Positions 23,101 through 35,295 of a stretch of DNA of 64,000 bases are shown here, piece after piece; positions within the stretch are counted from its first letter, which is position 1, and every line of letters begins with the position of its first letter. A model generated the notes under the pieces. That model was given only the letters and a program-made list of their open reading frames with translations, was not told the DNA's origin and searched no databases. The stretch spans positions 19,326,714-19,390,713 of the forward strand of contig OW203721.1 in assembly GCA_934045075.1 (NCBI GenBank), read 5' to 3'. This DNA comes from Yponomeuta sedellus. Its lineage: Eukaryota; Arthropoda; Insecta; Lepidoptera; Yponomeutidae. Made by a program: the position numbers and the translations under genes.

Positions 23101-26100
23101 CATAACATTTACATACTGGCACATACATTGCTTCTGGCCCCTCACTAGGATACCCTGTGTCGTGGATACCAGAAACAGCGACATCACAAACATGTAAACA
23201 TCCAATACCTAGGATTTTTTTTTGGCAGCCGGGGATCGAACCCGGGGACCTCTCGCATTGTAGGCAAAAACGCTACCGCTGCGCCACGGAGGTCATCGAA
23301 TCCAAACCATATTCATTGCATAGTGTACAAATGTAGCCCTTGTGTCTGCGTAACATGATTGATAATTAATCATACAGCGTCCAGTGGCATCTTGACGCAC
23401 ATAGATGGGTGAAGGGACCACTCGGATGCTGCAATGCCTGGGACATGGTTTTAGATGGTGTAGGCTTGCCCAGCCATCCTGACAGCTAAGTCGGCCAAGC
23501 CCACTTGAAAGACTAGTCAATACCTGCGGAGGCAACAAAGCCGCTGCAGCGCGTTGGTTTCCTCACGACGTTTCCTTCACAGTTAGCGTCTGGTATTGCG
23601 ACTACAAATTTTGCAGATGTATGTAGCTTTGAAATTTTACAAGGTCATGCCCTCTCTGGGGATCGAACCTGGGTCTCTAGCTTCTATTCTTCTATTATTA
23701 TTATTATTTAGTCTATTGTTCTAGAGACTGCTACCAGCGCTGTTGTTCATAGACATCTCATATTATCGTCGCACGCAGAATATCATATCTTCTATAATAT
23801 AAAAATGAATCGCTGAATGTGTTAGTAAGCGCAAATCTCGAGAGCAGCTGAACCGATTTCGCTAATTCTTTTTTTAGAATATTCCTTAAAGTACGAGGAT
23901 GGTTCTTACGGAGGGAAAAATAAGAAAAAATAAAGAATCGACTGTTAGGCGGTACGAAGTTCGCTGGGTCAGCTAGTTGTTTATAAATTTCAGATACAGA
24001 TATTTTCCATTCCAATCTGCACATATAAGGATAGAAAATAAGTGGGCAGCCAGCCCGAGGCCCTACATGATTCTCTTCAGGCTCTTAGTGGCAGTTTCCA
24101 CCACATTCATATCTCTCAATCTGTAACATTGGCAATGTTTAGTCTTCGGCTCTACGCTGGCGTTTCAAAACCAGCGGGCATGCTCCTCCAAAAGGTATTT
24201 TATTTTGTCATTTTCTGCAGTGATTGCTACAAGAGCCTGTTTTAATCTGTGTCGATTACCAGCTAGGTATTTATTACTATTTTCCTAAAAAAGATAAAAA
24301 GTACCCAGAACCGGCGTGCGTGCATGCGACTGCTTACGAACGTTGATGAAGCGAAGGTGATCTGTCAGGATCGTGGCAAGTGGCAGTCCCTGGTCTCTGC
24401 CTACCCCGCTGGGATACAGGCGTGATGTTATGTATATATTTACTATTTTCCTTAGTTTTTATCTCAAGTGTATATATATCACTTACAAACACTTGTAAAA
24501 TGTTTATGAATGACTTCACTGCAGGTGCGTATTTTTTTTTGTCTCTGGTTAATTCCATTATTAGCTGATGCCTGCGAGTTCGTTCGCGTCCAAATTTCGA
24601 TGTGTATTTTTGTGATAAAACGTAGCATATGTTCTATTCAGTTTATGATATATCATTGCGCCAAATTTAATATACATCAGATAAGAATATCCTTTACTGT
24701 AAACCAGAACATATGACAGACAACTGATTTAAAAACAAACATACATTAATGCAAAATAACTACTGTCTTATAAAAAACACGATTCTTTAAAACACACCTC
24801 ATAGGCAGTTTATATAGTCAGCAGTAAAGAGAAAGACCTTCTCACGGATTATTTAAACTGCCTCTGAGGGGTGTTTTAAAGGAATCCTGTTTTTTAAATA
24901 ACACCGTTAGTTTTTTCAACACGTGTAAATTGCGTATAAAGGTCGTAGCACATTATATTTATAAATTTATTTTATTAAATTTTGAAGCTGTTTCATATAT
25001 TTCAAGTTTCAGAATACCGTAAAAAAACCCGATCGTGCACTGCGGGCTTGCAACTCAACTAGCAATCGGAGCGCTTCAAGCGAGCGGGCCACATACTTGC
25101 AGCGGGCTACACATTTACAGCGGGCGACATACTTTCAGCGCGCTGACTGCTAGCCGCCAGCTAGTCCTATGCGTGTTCAATCTATGCCTAGATTCTGTTA
25201 TTGCATTACAGTACAATGTCAGATACAAGGACCCGTCACACGATGTGTTTTTAATATCATTAGCGCTTAGCAGGTGTGATACGAGTGCGGAGTTAGGCTT
25301 GAAGCAGCAATAAAATGAAATTGCCACATTCATGCTGTTATAATTGTATCACAATGCTTTAAAAGAATCTGAGACAGGCAAGCTTGCACCCAGCAGCCGG
25401 CGCGCATACGGCGAGTTTCACTTAGCTATCGGTAGCCTAACTGCGAGGCGGTGATGTGCTTGTGCTGAGTCGTAGGCGTGCTGGTATAATGTGTCATGAC
25501 CTTCAACCTACTTGCTATCAACTTACTCGTCGCTTTCCTTAGCCAGCGCGAAGCCCTCGTCCTTCAAGGTGGCGACGGAGATCCGCACGCTGTTGTGGTA
25601 GGAACTTTGGCGGAAGTAGTGGGTGGCGATGCGCAGTGCCCACAGCGCAAGCCCGCCCGTGCCCACTATGAGGACGGTGGCGCGGTCCTTGTGGTCCGGA
25701 CCCTCAAGCACGCTCTTTAGGCACTCGCTGGCCGTGTCCACGGTGTTCATCGCTAGCAAAGCACCCGTCGGCAGCATGGCCGCCACGCTTAGGGGCAGCG
25801 TGTCGGGCACTGGAGAAAACAACTAGGTTTTTGGCGCTGAAGGATGTATACGAGTCACATGGTCTTTTTGACATCAGGGGGCCAATTATGCGCCTAAAAT
25901 CCTGTCTGAATTCCTAATCCTGTCGTTTGGGAGAGCAATTAGGATGGAATTTGACAGTAACACGATTGGAATCGTTCAGGATTTTGTGTGCGCAATATAA
26001 GGGCAAGATGTTTCAAATGTAGGTGCTGTTAAGATAACATTGTGAGATGAGGACGGCGATATTGTGTGCCGAGAACAGAATGTGACTTCTTAATCTATGT

Positions 26101-29100
26101 AGGACCAGAAACCTTGTCTTTTAACTTATAAATATTTTCGTGTTCATAGATAGACATCGTTAAAAAAATGCTACAACAAGCGAAAAACCAGTATTATGGT
26201 TCCAGCAATGTTGACGAAATATAAGAAGACAAATAAATTTGTGACCGTGGTATAGATGCCCTTATTTTTACGGTGATGTCCACTTAGTTACGATTACGAG
26301 TAACTTTATTTTAGTAGTAGGATGCAAACAGGAAAAGATGAAGAAGAGTCACCGAAGAGTCAAATTATGCATTCAGACAAAAGTGGCTTAAAAATCGTTG
26401 TTATTCAACCCAGTGGAAACTGGAGAGGCCCTCATCATAGCAGGTCACCTTAATTAGTTTTACATGCGTCACTGTGCAAGCCTACACGTACTATTAAATG
26501 TAAAAGATAATATATTGCGCCTTTAGTTATAGATACTAACATAGCAATAGGTTTATACTTTTAAGTCAAATAACTAGCTAATAATGAGATAACGACTCAT
26601 ATCTACTGACTGATTCCTAATGTGGTAGTCACGTGCATGAAAATAAACAAATAATATATTAATAGTAGAGATCTTATTTGTATGAAATAGTGTACCAGGA
26701 TACCGAAATACCAGGATCCCACGACAACTTTGCGGTACTAATGTCGGTCGACATTTTTGTGGGATCCCGGGAATCCCAATTCAAATGCGGTATACAAATG
26801 CGTAGATCACTGATGATGATACAATGCGCGCGGCGGCGTGCGCTTGTCAATTTAATAATTGTGATATTTATGTGAATGACATAATCACGTACATCAGATG
26901 TTTCTGATTTACATTTCGTGATTATGTCAATTGTCAATTAATGGTTCTAGTGAATATGTTGTTATTTCAATTTATGTCCTAATCCTACGTCTAAAAATGA
27001 TACCCCATTTCTAATGTGCCGACAACCTCATTTAATTTCAGTAGAATTTAAAACCATAGAAACGAGGTCTATTACGAGTAGTTCGTTATTACAATTGATT
27101 TGATAGGACTAAGTCCACGATGCTGGATCCCGCAAATACCAGGCTTTCAACTATCTTGCGGTTCTGCATACCCTAACGGTGCGTCTAACCTTTGACGAGG
27201 CACTTGAAGTCCGGCACAACGATGTAATCGGCGTACCCGTGCGGCACTCCCTCGTAGGGATAGAGCACAATGCGGGAGCCCTCGGCGAGGCCGACCACGC
27301 GCTCGGCCGCCGCCCCCACTGCGTCCACCACGCCCGCCACCTCGTAGCCGGGGAAAAGGGCGCCGTCGCGCAGACCCATGTGCGCCGGCGCCGCCGCGTG
27401 GATCCTACGTCGAGACAAGTTTTTTCTTTAAAAACCTATTTAGAGGCTAAAAATTTCCCCCCATGCCGGGCGGGTGTCCGCCAGCTGGCCGTGAAAATCC
27501 ACGGCCAGCTGGCGGACATTTATAAAAACGGGGGCCTGATCCAGTTCTACTGGATCAAGGCCCACGTCGGGATCCCCGGCAACGAACGCGCGGATGAGTT
27601 GGCCAAGACGGCGGCGTTGTCCCGCAAAGACGCGGCAGCCTACGACCTGTATCCCGTCTCACACGCAAAACTGCAGGAGACAGTGGCAAAGTGGCAGACC
27701 CGCTACAGCGAGTCTGCCACAGGCCGCGTCACCTCGCTGTTCTTCCCGGACGTCGCATTGGCCCACAAAGTCCTTGGCAAAATCACTATGTGCAATGCCA
27801 AGGCGCAGCTCCTCACGGGGCACGACGGCTTTCGAGCGTACCTCCACAGGTTTAAGCTCGCGGGGAGTCCGTCATGCATTTGCGATGACGGACTCCCGAA
27901 ACGCTGGAGCACCTGCTGGAGGAGTGTCCCCGTTTCGGAGCTGCAAGGGCCGATTGCGAGATACGCCTGGGAAGAGCGGTGAGGTGCGAGGCGTTCGCCG
28001 CCTTCATGGCTGACTCCGAGAGTCGAGAGGCCTTCCTTGCCTTCGCCTTGGGGGTCACGCGCGCGGCCTCAAGGGCAAATGGGGGCCGGATTTAGCCCGG
28101 GCGAGCCAAATGCCCTAAACCTTATTGGTCGGTCCGAGTGAGAGGCATTTTAAGAATTTTTATAATAATTTTAAGTTCAATTACTTTTATTTTGCGCCTT
28201 GCTTGTGACTACTCGTCGGAGTAGACAGAGATAAGGCGCCGGGGAAAAAACAACTTTGTAAATCTAATTTTAAAAATATTTATTTCATTCTTTTTTTAAT
28301 TTTAGCTACTATTTTAAACTTAAAATAATGACAATGGTATTGTAAATGGGTGTTGATTTGAAAAAAAAAAAATAATAAATAAAAAAAAAAGACTGGCAAA
28401 ATGAAAAGAAAAGGAAAACAAAGGAATAAAGAAAAAAAAAATGAGAAGAATGACGAAGACTCCACCCATTAGGTTAAAAAATGTTATTATTATTTGACTT
28501 TTTTAATTTTAACTCAATTTTATTTTAAGCTATGTAGATATGTTTGTATATCTTAAATTATTTATAGATTATTTTTACCTGACATTTTACTCATAGTATA
28601 TTAATTCTAACACTTTTAATTTTAAATGACTAAAGGGTTGCCACAAAATAAACAGTGGCAGTACCTCGCCAAAAAAAAAACCCATGCCGGGATTCAAACC
28701 CACGACCTCTGGCTATCCGTGCCAGCGCTCTTTCCAACTGAGCTAATGGGCGACTCAGAGCTCATTTGGAAAGAGCGCTGGCACGGATAGCCAGAGGTCG
28801 CGGATACGAATCCCGGCATGGGTGGAATATTTAGCCTCTAAATAGGTTTTTTAAAATTGTCCTTAGCACGTGTTAGTGCAAAGAATATAATCAAGTTTTT
28901 TTTTTTATTTAGCCTTCATACGTCAGGCCTTCTTTCAAAGAGCGATTATGGACTTAATTACCACGCGTGCCCACCGCGGATTGTCAATTTCAAGCGCTGA
29001 GGTACGTGAATACCTCAGACACTCTGGTTGCCTCACGGTCTTTGTCCGTCACTGTATAATGCTAGCAAGTGGTATAATGGTATTGCTAAAATTGCACATC

Positions 29101-29874
29101 ATTTACACCGAAACTCACATTTTGTACGTAACTGGAGCTCAAGTAAGGAACTAGGCAAAGAATATTGACAGACAAACAAACAGTACCTACTGTGCTACTT
29201 AACGCGGCGCCTCTCGCGATCCGATCTTCTCCGCGAGATTTCATTTGCGCGGTTTACACCCCTGGAATGACATTGTACTGCTATTGCTTTATTGACTACC
29301 AAATTGAGGCAAATATCAACCATTGTCATGCTTATTTCATTCTATTGAAAAATATGTAAGTATTAGACTCTAGGGCCTGATTCAGCTCCACACATGTTGG
29401 TTCAGGTAGCTGCTATCAGCGCCTTAGACTAGGGTAGTACTAACCCGAACGAGTCCACCTGCTCAGTCAGGCTGCCAATAGAGGAGACGGAGGACGCACT
29501 GCAAACAGACGCGGAACGCGTGCGCGTGGTGCGGTAGCACGCGCCCGCGTAAACCACGCGGATGCGCGCCCCGTGTAGCGGCACCTCAAAAATTTAACAA
29601 CGAGTAGTTACGATTCGAGTTCCCAAAAATTATATAAGAAAACAGATGACTAATAAGCACTAGGCGACACTCGCAAATCGAAACCCGAAACTGTCCTCCC
29701 AATTAGTTCTCCCCAACACCCTATATTTCGCGGTGTAAACTTGTTGGAATTAACTAATTATGACCTCGAATAAAAAATAAATACCTCAGGGACGGGGATG
29801 TCGAAACTGAAAACACACTCCCGTAGCATCGGCCCAGGGGACTCAATCGACACTTGCCGGCACAGCTTGCTCAT
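20004..29874 (-). CDS. Medium-chain dehydrogenase/reductase (MDR), complete seven-exon gene
   Basis: Exons, 5' to 3' on the minus strand: 29785-29874, 29445-29584, 27190-27404, 25527-25809, 22186-22333, 20927-21079, 20004-20120. All phases close to give 381 residues, usual for MDR enzymes. GroES-like N-terminal half: AGACYRTTR (Cys46, position of the catalytic zinc Cys) and FPGYEVAGVV (usual GHE replaced by GYE). The NAD(P)-binding half has VLIVGTGGLALWALRIA at about 194-210. The four-Cys structural zinc lobe is absent, and the third catalytic ligand position reads MLPTGALLA without Cys. MDR proteins oxidise or reduce alcohols, quinones or enones with NAD(P)H in the cytosol. Here substrate is unknown and zinc is probably not used. 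A Ser-rich insert of about 30 residues sits between the two motifs. Confidence 0.88.
20533..20662. repeat. Dispersed repeat, copy 3 of 3 (unknown family)
   Basis: AATGAAATGAAAAGGTTTTA, GCGCAGAAACTGCGG and AAAATCTAGATAATTTTGGA match 2896-3030. Lies in MDR intron 6. Confidence 0.75.
20927..21079 (-). CDS. MDR exon 6
   Basis: GGVVLVTEEVGEKLLPKFAK through VPNGSIDQLRELVDLVARGD, 51 codons, phase 0 at both ends. Acceptor CTCGCAG, donor GTAAGT. Confidence 0.87.
22186..22333 (-). CDS. MDR exon 5
   Basis: EIKVVQWTEDLYEKQLIERT, then CGGPVDVVMNFGNTSRSLHR. The DVVMNF strand is the usual Rossmann beta-4 position. Acceptor TTGCAG, donor GTAAGT. Confidence 0.87.
23095..23293 (-). repeat. tRNA-derived SINE, minus orientation
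   Basis: Reverse strand: GACCTCCGTGGCGCAGCGG, then B box GGTTCGATCCC (complement within 23232-23243). The 5' and 3' tRNA ends do not pair, so it is not a tRNA gene. Lies in MDR intron 4. Confidence 0.72.
23553..23690 (-). repeat. Lepidopteran SINE fragment
   Basis: GGTTTCCTCACGACGTTTCC, TTAGCGTCTGGTATTG and GGGGATCGAACCTGGGTCTC match the family at 4105-4372. Confidence 0.62.
23791..23976 (+). mobile_element. Short non-autonomous Helitron
   Basis: Starts TCTATAATATAAAAATGAAT and ends GGGTCAGCTAG followed by T, fitting Helitron 5'-TC and CTRR-3' termini. 186 bp, no coding. Related copies are in opposite orientation at 51290-51638. Confidence 0.68.
24768..24901. repeat. Foldback repeat with about 45-bp arms
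   Basis: Left arm TTCTTTAAAACACACCTCAT...GGCAGTTTA and right arm TAAACTGCCTCTGAGGGGTG are imperfect reverse complements around a 40-nt loop. A related half occurs near 3320-3365. Confidence 0.7.
25084..25137. repeat. Three tandem 18-bp units
   Basis: Units beginning GCGGGCCACATACTTGCA, GCGGGCTACACATTTACA and GCGGGCGACATACTTTCA. Confidence 0.8.
25527..25809 (-). CDS. MDR exon 4, nucleotide-binding start
   Basis: VPDTLPLSVAAMLPTGALLA then VLIVGTGGLALWALRIA (Rossmann glycine motif). Acceptor TTCTCCAG, donor GTAAGT, phase 2 out. Confidence 0.9.
27190..27404 (-). CDS. MDR exon 3
   Basis: GIHAAAPAHMGLRDGALFPG then YEVAGVV and EGSRIVLYPYEGVPHGYADY. Acceptor CGACGTAG lies about 22 bp from a retroelement fragment in the intron. 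Donor GTTAGA, phase 1 out. Confidence 0.88.
27427..27474 (-). repeat. End of the tRNA-like inverted-repeat family
   Basis: AAAACCTATTTAGAGGCTAA then CCATGCCGGG, in inverted orientation to 28811-28858. The tRNA-like interior is missing; an RNase H fragment follows instead. Confidence 0.6.
27475..27518. repeat. Perfect 19-bp hairpin at the truncated LINE 5' end
   Basis: Arms 27475-27493 and 27500-27518 are exact reverse complements around AAAATC. Confidence 0.88.
27475..28095 (+). pseudogene. 5'-truncated LINE ORF2: RNase H domain and C-terminal Cys/His end
   Basis: Reads YWIKAHVGIPGNERADELAK, the conserved RNase H end of I/R1-type non-LTR retrotransposons, then LTGHDGFRAYLHRF and CICDDG. A frameshift near 27895 moves the reading to ETLEHLLEECPRFG and on to a TAG at 28093-28095; together these form the usual C-x-C...H-x4-C terminus. 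The left end is a perfect 19-bp hairpin. Plus orientation, antisense inside intron 2 of the minus-strand MDR gene. Dead copy. Confidence 0.8.
28681..28822. repeat. Inverted duplication of a tRNA-like sequence
   Basis: Arms 28681-28737 and 28766-28822 match at 53 of 57 positions. On the minus strand the left arm plus loop folds as a cloverleaf: GCTC/GAGC D stem, CTGGC/GCCAG anticodon stem with loop ACGGATA, and B box GGTTTGAATCC. Loop position 33 is not T, so it is tRNA-derived, not a working tRNA. Confidence 0.75.
28918..29110 (-). repeat. Lepidopteran SINE fragment
   Basis: CTTAATTACCACGCGTGCCC, CAATTTCAAGCGCTGAGGTA and the CTAGCAAGTGGTATAATG block of the family at 4105; tRNA-like head missing. 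Confidence 0.62.
29445..29584 (-). CDS. MDR exon 2
   Basis: VPLHGARIRVVYAGACYRTT, then a Ser-rich stretch ending LTEQVDSFG. Acceptor TTTTTGAG, donor GTTAGT; phase 0 in, phase 2 out. Notably GC-rich. Confidence 0.85.
29785..29874 (-). CDS. MDR exon 1 (start codon)
   Basis: ATG at 29872-29874; reads MSKLCRQVSIESPGPMLREC and ends IPVPE before a GTATTT donor. A CAG acceptor-like site just upstream suggests a separate 5' UTR exon further right. Phase 0. Confidence 0.82.
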
Positions 29875-32800
29875 CGTAGCGGTTGTGCTTCTTCACAGGA
29901 GCTGAGAAGAAATCTTAGTTTTTAGGGTACTGTACCTGTAGTGTGCTGAATTTGAAATGGTACCACAAAATCTATATGAACTACACAAGAGATTATTAAG
30001 CAGATCATCTCATATCATATCTCCACTGCTGGGGCATGGGTCTCTTCCTGCATCGCAGAAAGGTTAGGCCATACTCCACCAAGGGGGCTAAGTCCGGGTT
30101 GGTGGAGGATTGGAAGATAGATAAAATAGAACAGTTTCACGATCTCATGAATACAAATTTCTCAAGGAAATTTTATTCTTCTATATCAACCCATGAATGT
30201 CCCCACTGCTGGGGCATGGCTCTCTTCCTGCATCGTAGGAAGGTTAGGCCATACTCCACCACTTTATTCACCAATTTTATTCTTATTGATTAGCATACAA
30301 ATTGTGTGTTCATTGGGTCTGTAGTGTTCATTTGGGATTTCAAATCAGTATTCTGCTTAATACCCGGGCTTGAAATGCTACAAATACTGCTTCGATTTCC
30401 CAAAGTAAAGAATTTGTTTTCACACTTTCATACAAAAATTTATTAAAAGAAAAATCTGATTTCAGCATGGGGTCGATAGTGGATAGTTATTAATGGGACC
30501 TCACTGCAAGTGGAACAAACCCTCGCTCTAGAAAAAACTTCACCTCAGCAAGATGTAGTAAGGTTAAGCTAAGTTGCTTGTGACCCCCACATAGAGAAGC
30601 AACCATATTCGTGACTTTTACAAACCTCAATCAATGCAAAAAATATTTGAATTTGGTTATCTGCATTTGTCATATCAATTTGATGATTAACTCAGCAGCC
30701 TCATATTCCACAGTCTCTCAAGTATTAATTTAGCAGCCTCATATTATACAGAGTACCCAAATCGGGTATTAGCTCATTTCACATAAAATAAGCTCATTAG
30801 CAGTGAGTTGCTGAAACCCTAATTGTCAATTTGTCACTATGTACTACCAGTACCAAAATAGTGTTAGCTCAAAGTTGTCCCAACATCCAAAAGTCAAAAC
30901 AGTATCACTATAAACATAAACTTAAAAAGAGATATGAAATATATCATGAATAATTCCAACTCCAAAGTCTACACTGTCATGAATATTTGTCATCTAAATA
31001 TAGCACACAATCACAACATGGTTATATAGAGGCAAATACAGTAATGGTAATGGGCTAGCACTCGTTAAAAGCATGCTACGACGCAGGAATTATCATCACA
31101 ATACTGATACATCGCAATGTTGCAGTATAACAAAGCCTTTGTATCATTATTATGTAAACATTTATATGACCTTCATATCAAGAAAGGTCATTAAATAATA
31201 ATCACAAATGAATAAGCTAGCGCACAGCAGTGTTTTGAAATAAACTTTGGCTAATAGGTACTCGATATTTTCGCACTAGAGTCGTTTGCACGAAGGCGAT
31301 TTCTTTGGGTGCATGGTGTGTTTTTTAATTTTGTAACATGCTTCTAAGGCATTATAAAATAATGCTAGAATATACAACAACGTTACCTTATTCCCTTTCC
31401 AATTGTCGATCGACACTCACACACTTCTGCCCTTTGCGGGTTTATCTGAAAATATATTAGTTAAAACAAACCTGCGGAGAAAAGACAAAAGCTTTACTCA
31501 CATCACAGCAAATAGGTACTCTCTGTCAGACTTAACTCTATTGCTGTCAACACAAACAATGTTGCCAGGTCATGGTATTTTCCGTATTTTCTCTAAGCTT
31601 ATGTTATTTTTAACAACATTTTATGTACCTATCTACATAATGTTATGGGAATATTAAAACAGTACATAAGATTTGACCACAGATGGCGTGTCAACTAAAT
31701 AGTAAATAGTACTGACTAGGTACTACCTTCCCTTTTCCACGTAATAGGCTCTAGTAATGAGTAAGTGATACTTAATAGAAATGAAAAAAAATACAAGTAA
31801 GTACCTATTATGTGAAAAAAGCAATTGACCTCTAAAATGCTCAAGGGCAAGATTTCCATGGGTTCGTGACGTCATCTCCCAACTTTTCTATATCCCCAAG
31901 TGTTACCGGCTGTAAAATAAATTCCTGAAATATTGATTAAGTTAGATCAATCGATAACTGAAATTTACAAATAAAATAAAACAGAGATTTTTACTCAGTT
32001 AATACAAGTTGGCAACGAAAACAATATTTAATCGAAGTTTTAGTTATTGTTGTATATTATTCAAAACCGTTATTTTGTTTTAAAAAGTGACTAAAAACTT
32101 GTAGTATTACTTACATTCTCAAGATAGGTAATACACTGTCGGATATCTCGAAGCGTACTTCATATTACCTGTATATTTTTGGGAACTTGGCAACACTACT
32201 ATGCAGTGACAAAGTTTGGCTGCATCCAGGCCTCAGAACAAGAACTAAAGCATAGAAGGAGCCGTAAAATAAAAAGTAATTATTGAATAGCTTTCCTTGT
32301 TACTCTTACGATGATTCTTTGTGCCAGAAAGGAACAACTCGTACACTCGAAATTTTACAATCGTACTAGGTTGCAGAAAGTCATAGTTATGTTGAGGGTC
32401 ATAGACAAAAGTAGAAATCCATAAGGATGGGACATTCAACACGAAAACGTCGATATTATTTATTCCTTAACTAAACATTCTGTAAATATAGCAGTCCATA
32501 TTAATATTTTATCGTATTAACTGGCGCCGCAAACGTTGGTGTGACATATCTACTAACCCTACGATAAATTCTCAGCTCTCCGAATTCTTGTTCTCCCTTA
32601 CACAAACTCATCAAAATCGGTGAACCCATTAAGGAAGAGTTCGACAACATGCACAGTGAGATTGTTATATATTTGATTTACTAAGGTTGTAACTTGTAAG
32701 TGCTAAATCTGGTATGTAATGTAAGTTTGTGTGTATGTACAACATGAAATTGAGCCCAGGTTAGCTGGAAAAAACTACAGAAAACTATCTATTTGTACAA

Positions 32801-33310
32801 GTTCAATTTACATCCAATAAAGAAATTTTCCTCGATCTAACCATACCTAGATAGCGAACTTTGTGCATTCAAAATTTTAAAGCGCAGCTCATAAAAAATA
32901 GTATTGCAATAACTTGTGATAGATTGTTTGTAATTTGACAAAAGTTACAAGATATTTTTACGGAAATTAATTAAATAATTTATTGCACAACCAGCGTCAC
33001 ACTCACTTGTTTAAAATTCCTGGTTCCTGAAGAAGGGTAACCTGTGTATCAGGAACAAGGGCAGTGCCTTTAAATTACACAGGGAATTACAAAAAGCAAG
33101 AAGAACACGTAAAATAAAATAATAAGAAAAATTAAAAAACATTTAATGTTTGTCCTTCTAATCCAGCGATAGGTTTGGTTAGTACTACTAGGAAGGGGTA
33201 TGGAAATATAAACATTACAATTCTGGTTATTTGTAAACATACTTATAAATCAGTAGAGAACTTATATACTATTTTTATTTTTAATGCACTAACCCGTGCT
33301 AAGGAACAAA
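29875..33310. other. Upstream of MDR gene, no further gene seen
   Basis: Should contain the MDR promoter and possibly a 5' UTR exon; I could not place either. Contains two copies of the GGGGCATGG(GT)CTCTTCCTGC repeat (30015-30115, 30185-30262). The rest is AT-rich and without supported coding. Confidence 0.45.
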
Positions 33311-33311
33311 T

Positions 33312-33430
33312 TTAAAAACCTATTTAGAGGCTAAAAATTTCACCCATGCCGGGATTCGAACCCGCAACCTCTGGCTATCCGTGCCAGAGCCTCTTTATTT
33401 CTTTTTAGCCTCTAAAAAGGTTCTTAAAGA
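33312..33430 (-). repeat. Short copy of the tRNA-like inverted-repeat family
   Basis: Bounded by AAAACCTATTTAGAGGCTAA and TTTTTAGCCTCTAAAAAGG, with CCGGGATTCGAACCC and GGCTATCCGTGCCAG between. A further end fragment lies at 34303-34336. Confidence 0.65.
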
Positions 33431-35295
33431 ACTTATATAATTTTTTTTTTATGAAATTATTGCTCGTTAAATGGCAGTCTTTGTTAAAAAATAAAGTCCT
33501 AACCTAATCTTGTAAATGAAGCCATCTTTTTCAAAATGTCTGCTGCAAACGTACGTGATTTTGTTCAATACCAATTTGACCGTGAAGCCATGCCGCCTAT
33601 CCACATTTGTTGCATTGTGCTATCTTCGGGTAACCTGAAATAAATAATTATTAATTAAAAACCGCCATAATCAGTCTAAACGTTAATTTTATTTATGACA
33701 GATCGACACCCTTGAAGTTCTTTATTAATTTGACAGCAAACCGTAGATATAAAATCCAGTACCGGACACCTTTTCTCACAATAGTGAAGCGATTTGTTCG
33801 CTACATTATTATTATATTACTACACGTAGATTGTGCAGTGAAAACTCTTCAAGTTCATTTTCTATAAGATTTATGAACCTATCTTATTACAAATTCTAAA
33901 TTTTATGAAAGTAGGCGGAATTATTGTAAATAAAAATAATATCAAAACCCCTTTTCGTAGTTTTTTAATTTATCATGCTGAATCTATAAATATACCAATG
34001 CAATGAATAGATTCAAACAGGAAAAATATTAATCAATAATCATCAACAATCGAATTGGTTACTTCATAGAACGTTACTGAATCGAGCTTTCAAAAGTTAA
34101 TTAACATAAATATAACGGAATAAACACAAGAAATAAAAAAAACTTCTTTACTAAGTATCAATAACTTTTTCAGTGAGGTAGTGGAAATGCCCATCCCTAT
34201 CGCCCTAAAATAAACAACAAACTTGTTACTTTCAATTTAATCACATTGATTATGCTCATGATTTATTAACTTTGAAACACTATTCTCAAATGATATTAAT
34301 AACCTATTTAGAGGCTAAAAATTCCACCCATGTTGGGATTGTTTTATTTATTATGTATTGTTTTATTTAGTGTTCGTAACCGACTTTCATAAAGTAAAAA
34401 AATCAGTGTTTTTCGGGTGGTACATCACCCGTAAAACCAAAACAAAAGAACCTCGTTGAATCGTCTGCCGACGAAGAAAACGGAAGAAATGTATGATAAG
34501 AAAGATGCTTGTTCCCAGATGGGTATCACAAAAGATGAAGATGGGAACCAGCTTAAGATTGCAGGCATAAAAGTTTTAAGAATTGAAAAGAACAAACAGA
34601 GCACTTTATTCTTCAACACTTCGTATCTTCTTCTTCAGGCTATATTAGTCCACTGCTGGACATAGCCCTCCCCTAATGAGCGCCATAGCGCAAGGTTGTG
34701 CCATCATTACGGTGGTAATGCCCATAATCCCCACGCTGGACATGCGGGTCGGGGATCGCAGTTTGGTGGAATTGTACACTTCGTAGGGTAACTCAGAATT
34801 AGAAAAATCAGAAGTTAAAGAAGATAATTTTGGGTCTGGAAGTTAGGAATGCTTACGACCATAAAAGATGGTCAGAGTTGAGTTTTTTTTCCGCTGCCTG
34901 TTTCTCCACGGCCCGAAGGCAGCGGCTTGCATTTTACATTGTACATTGACATTCAGCAAATAGAATGTAAATTCTTTACGTTGAAATGAAAATAATTTAA
35001 ATTTGAATACTTAATTTGAATTGTTTTTCCATACCTAATATTAAACAAGTCTCGTTTCAGTTCCTAAACTAAACTATAGATTTTGTGCCATGACAATACT
35101 GACTGTACTTATATCAAGATAATGCCATTAAAGTTGTAAGTAAGTATATATAATGATTTGTTGCTATTTAGATTGATCTGTAATGAGAATATTCGTTGGA
35201 AATGAATGTTTCAGTTTCTATTTTTATATTTTGATAAAAAATTTGCTTCAATAACGACTTTTCTTGCATTATTTATTTAAAGTATAATAGTACAT
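33431..35295. other. Intergenic with LINE remnants
   Basis: The minus strand at 34634-34690 encodes WRSLGEGYVQQWTNIA and a stop, the C terminus of an RTE-type LINE. A plus-strand frame at 34456-34665 has a protein-like composition but no splice or homology support. Nothing else seen. Confidence 0.5.

Noticed and set aside
27179..27418. N-terminal extension of the RNase H frame into plus-strand coding
   Set aside because: This part is the reverse complement of MDR exon 3; the open plus frame is a by-product of GC-rich coding on the other strand.
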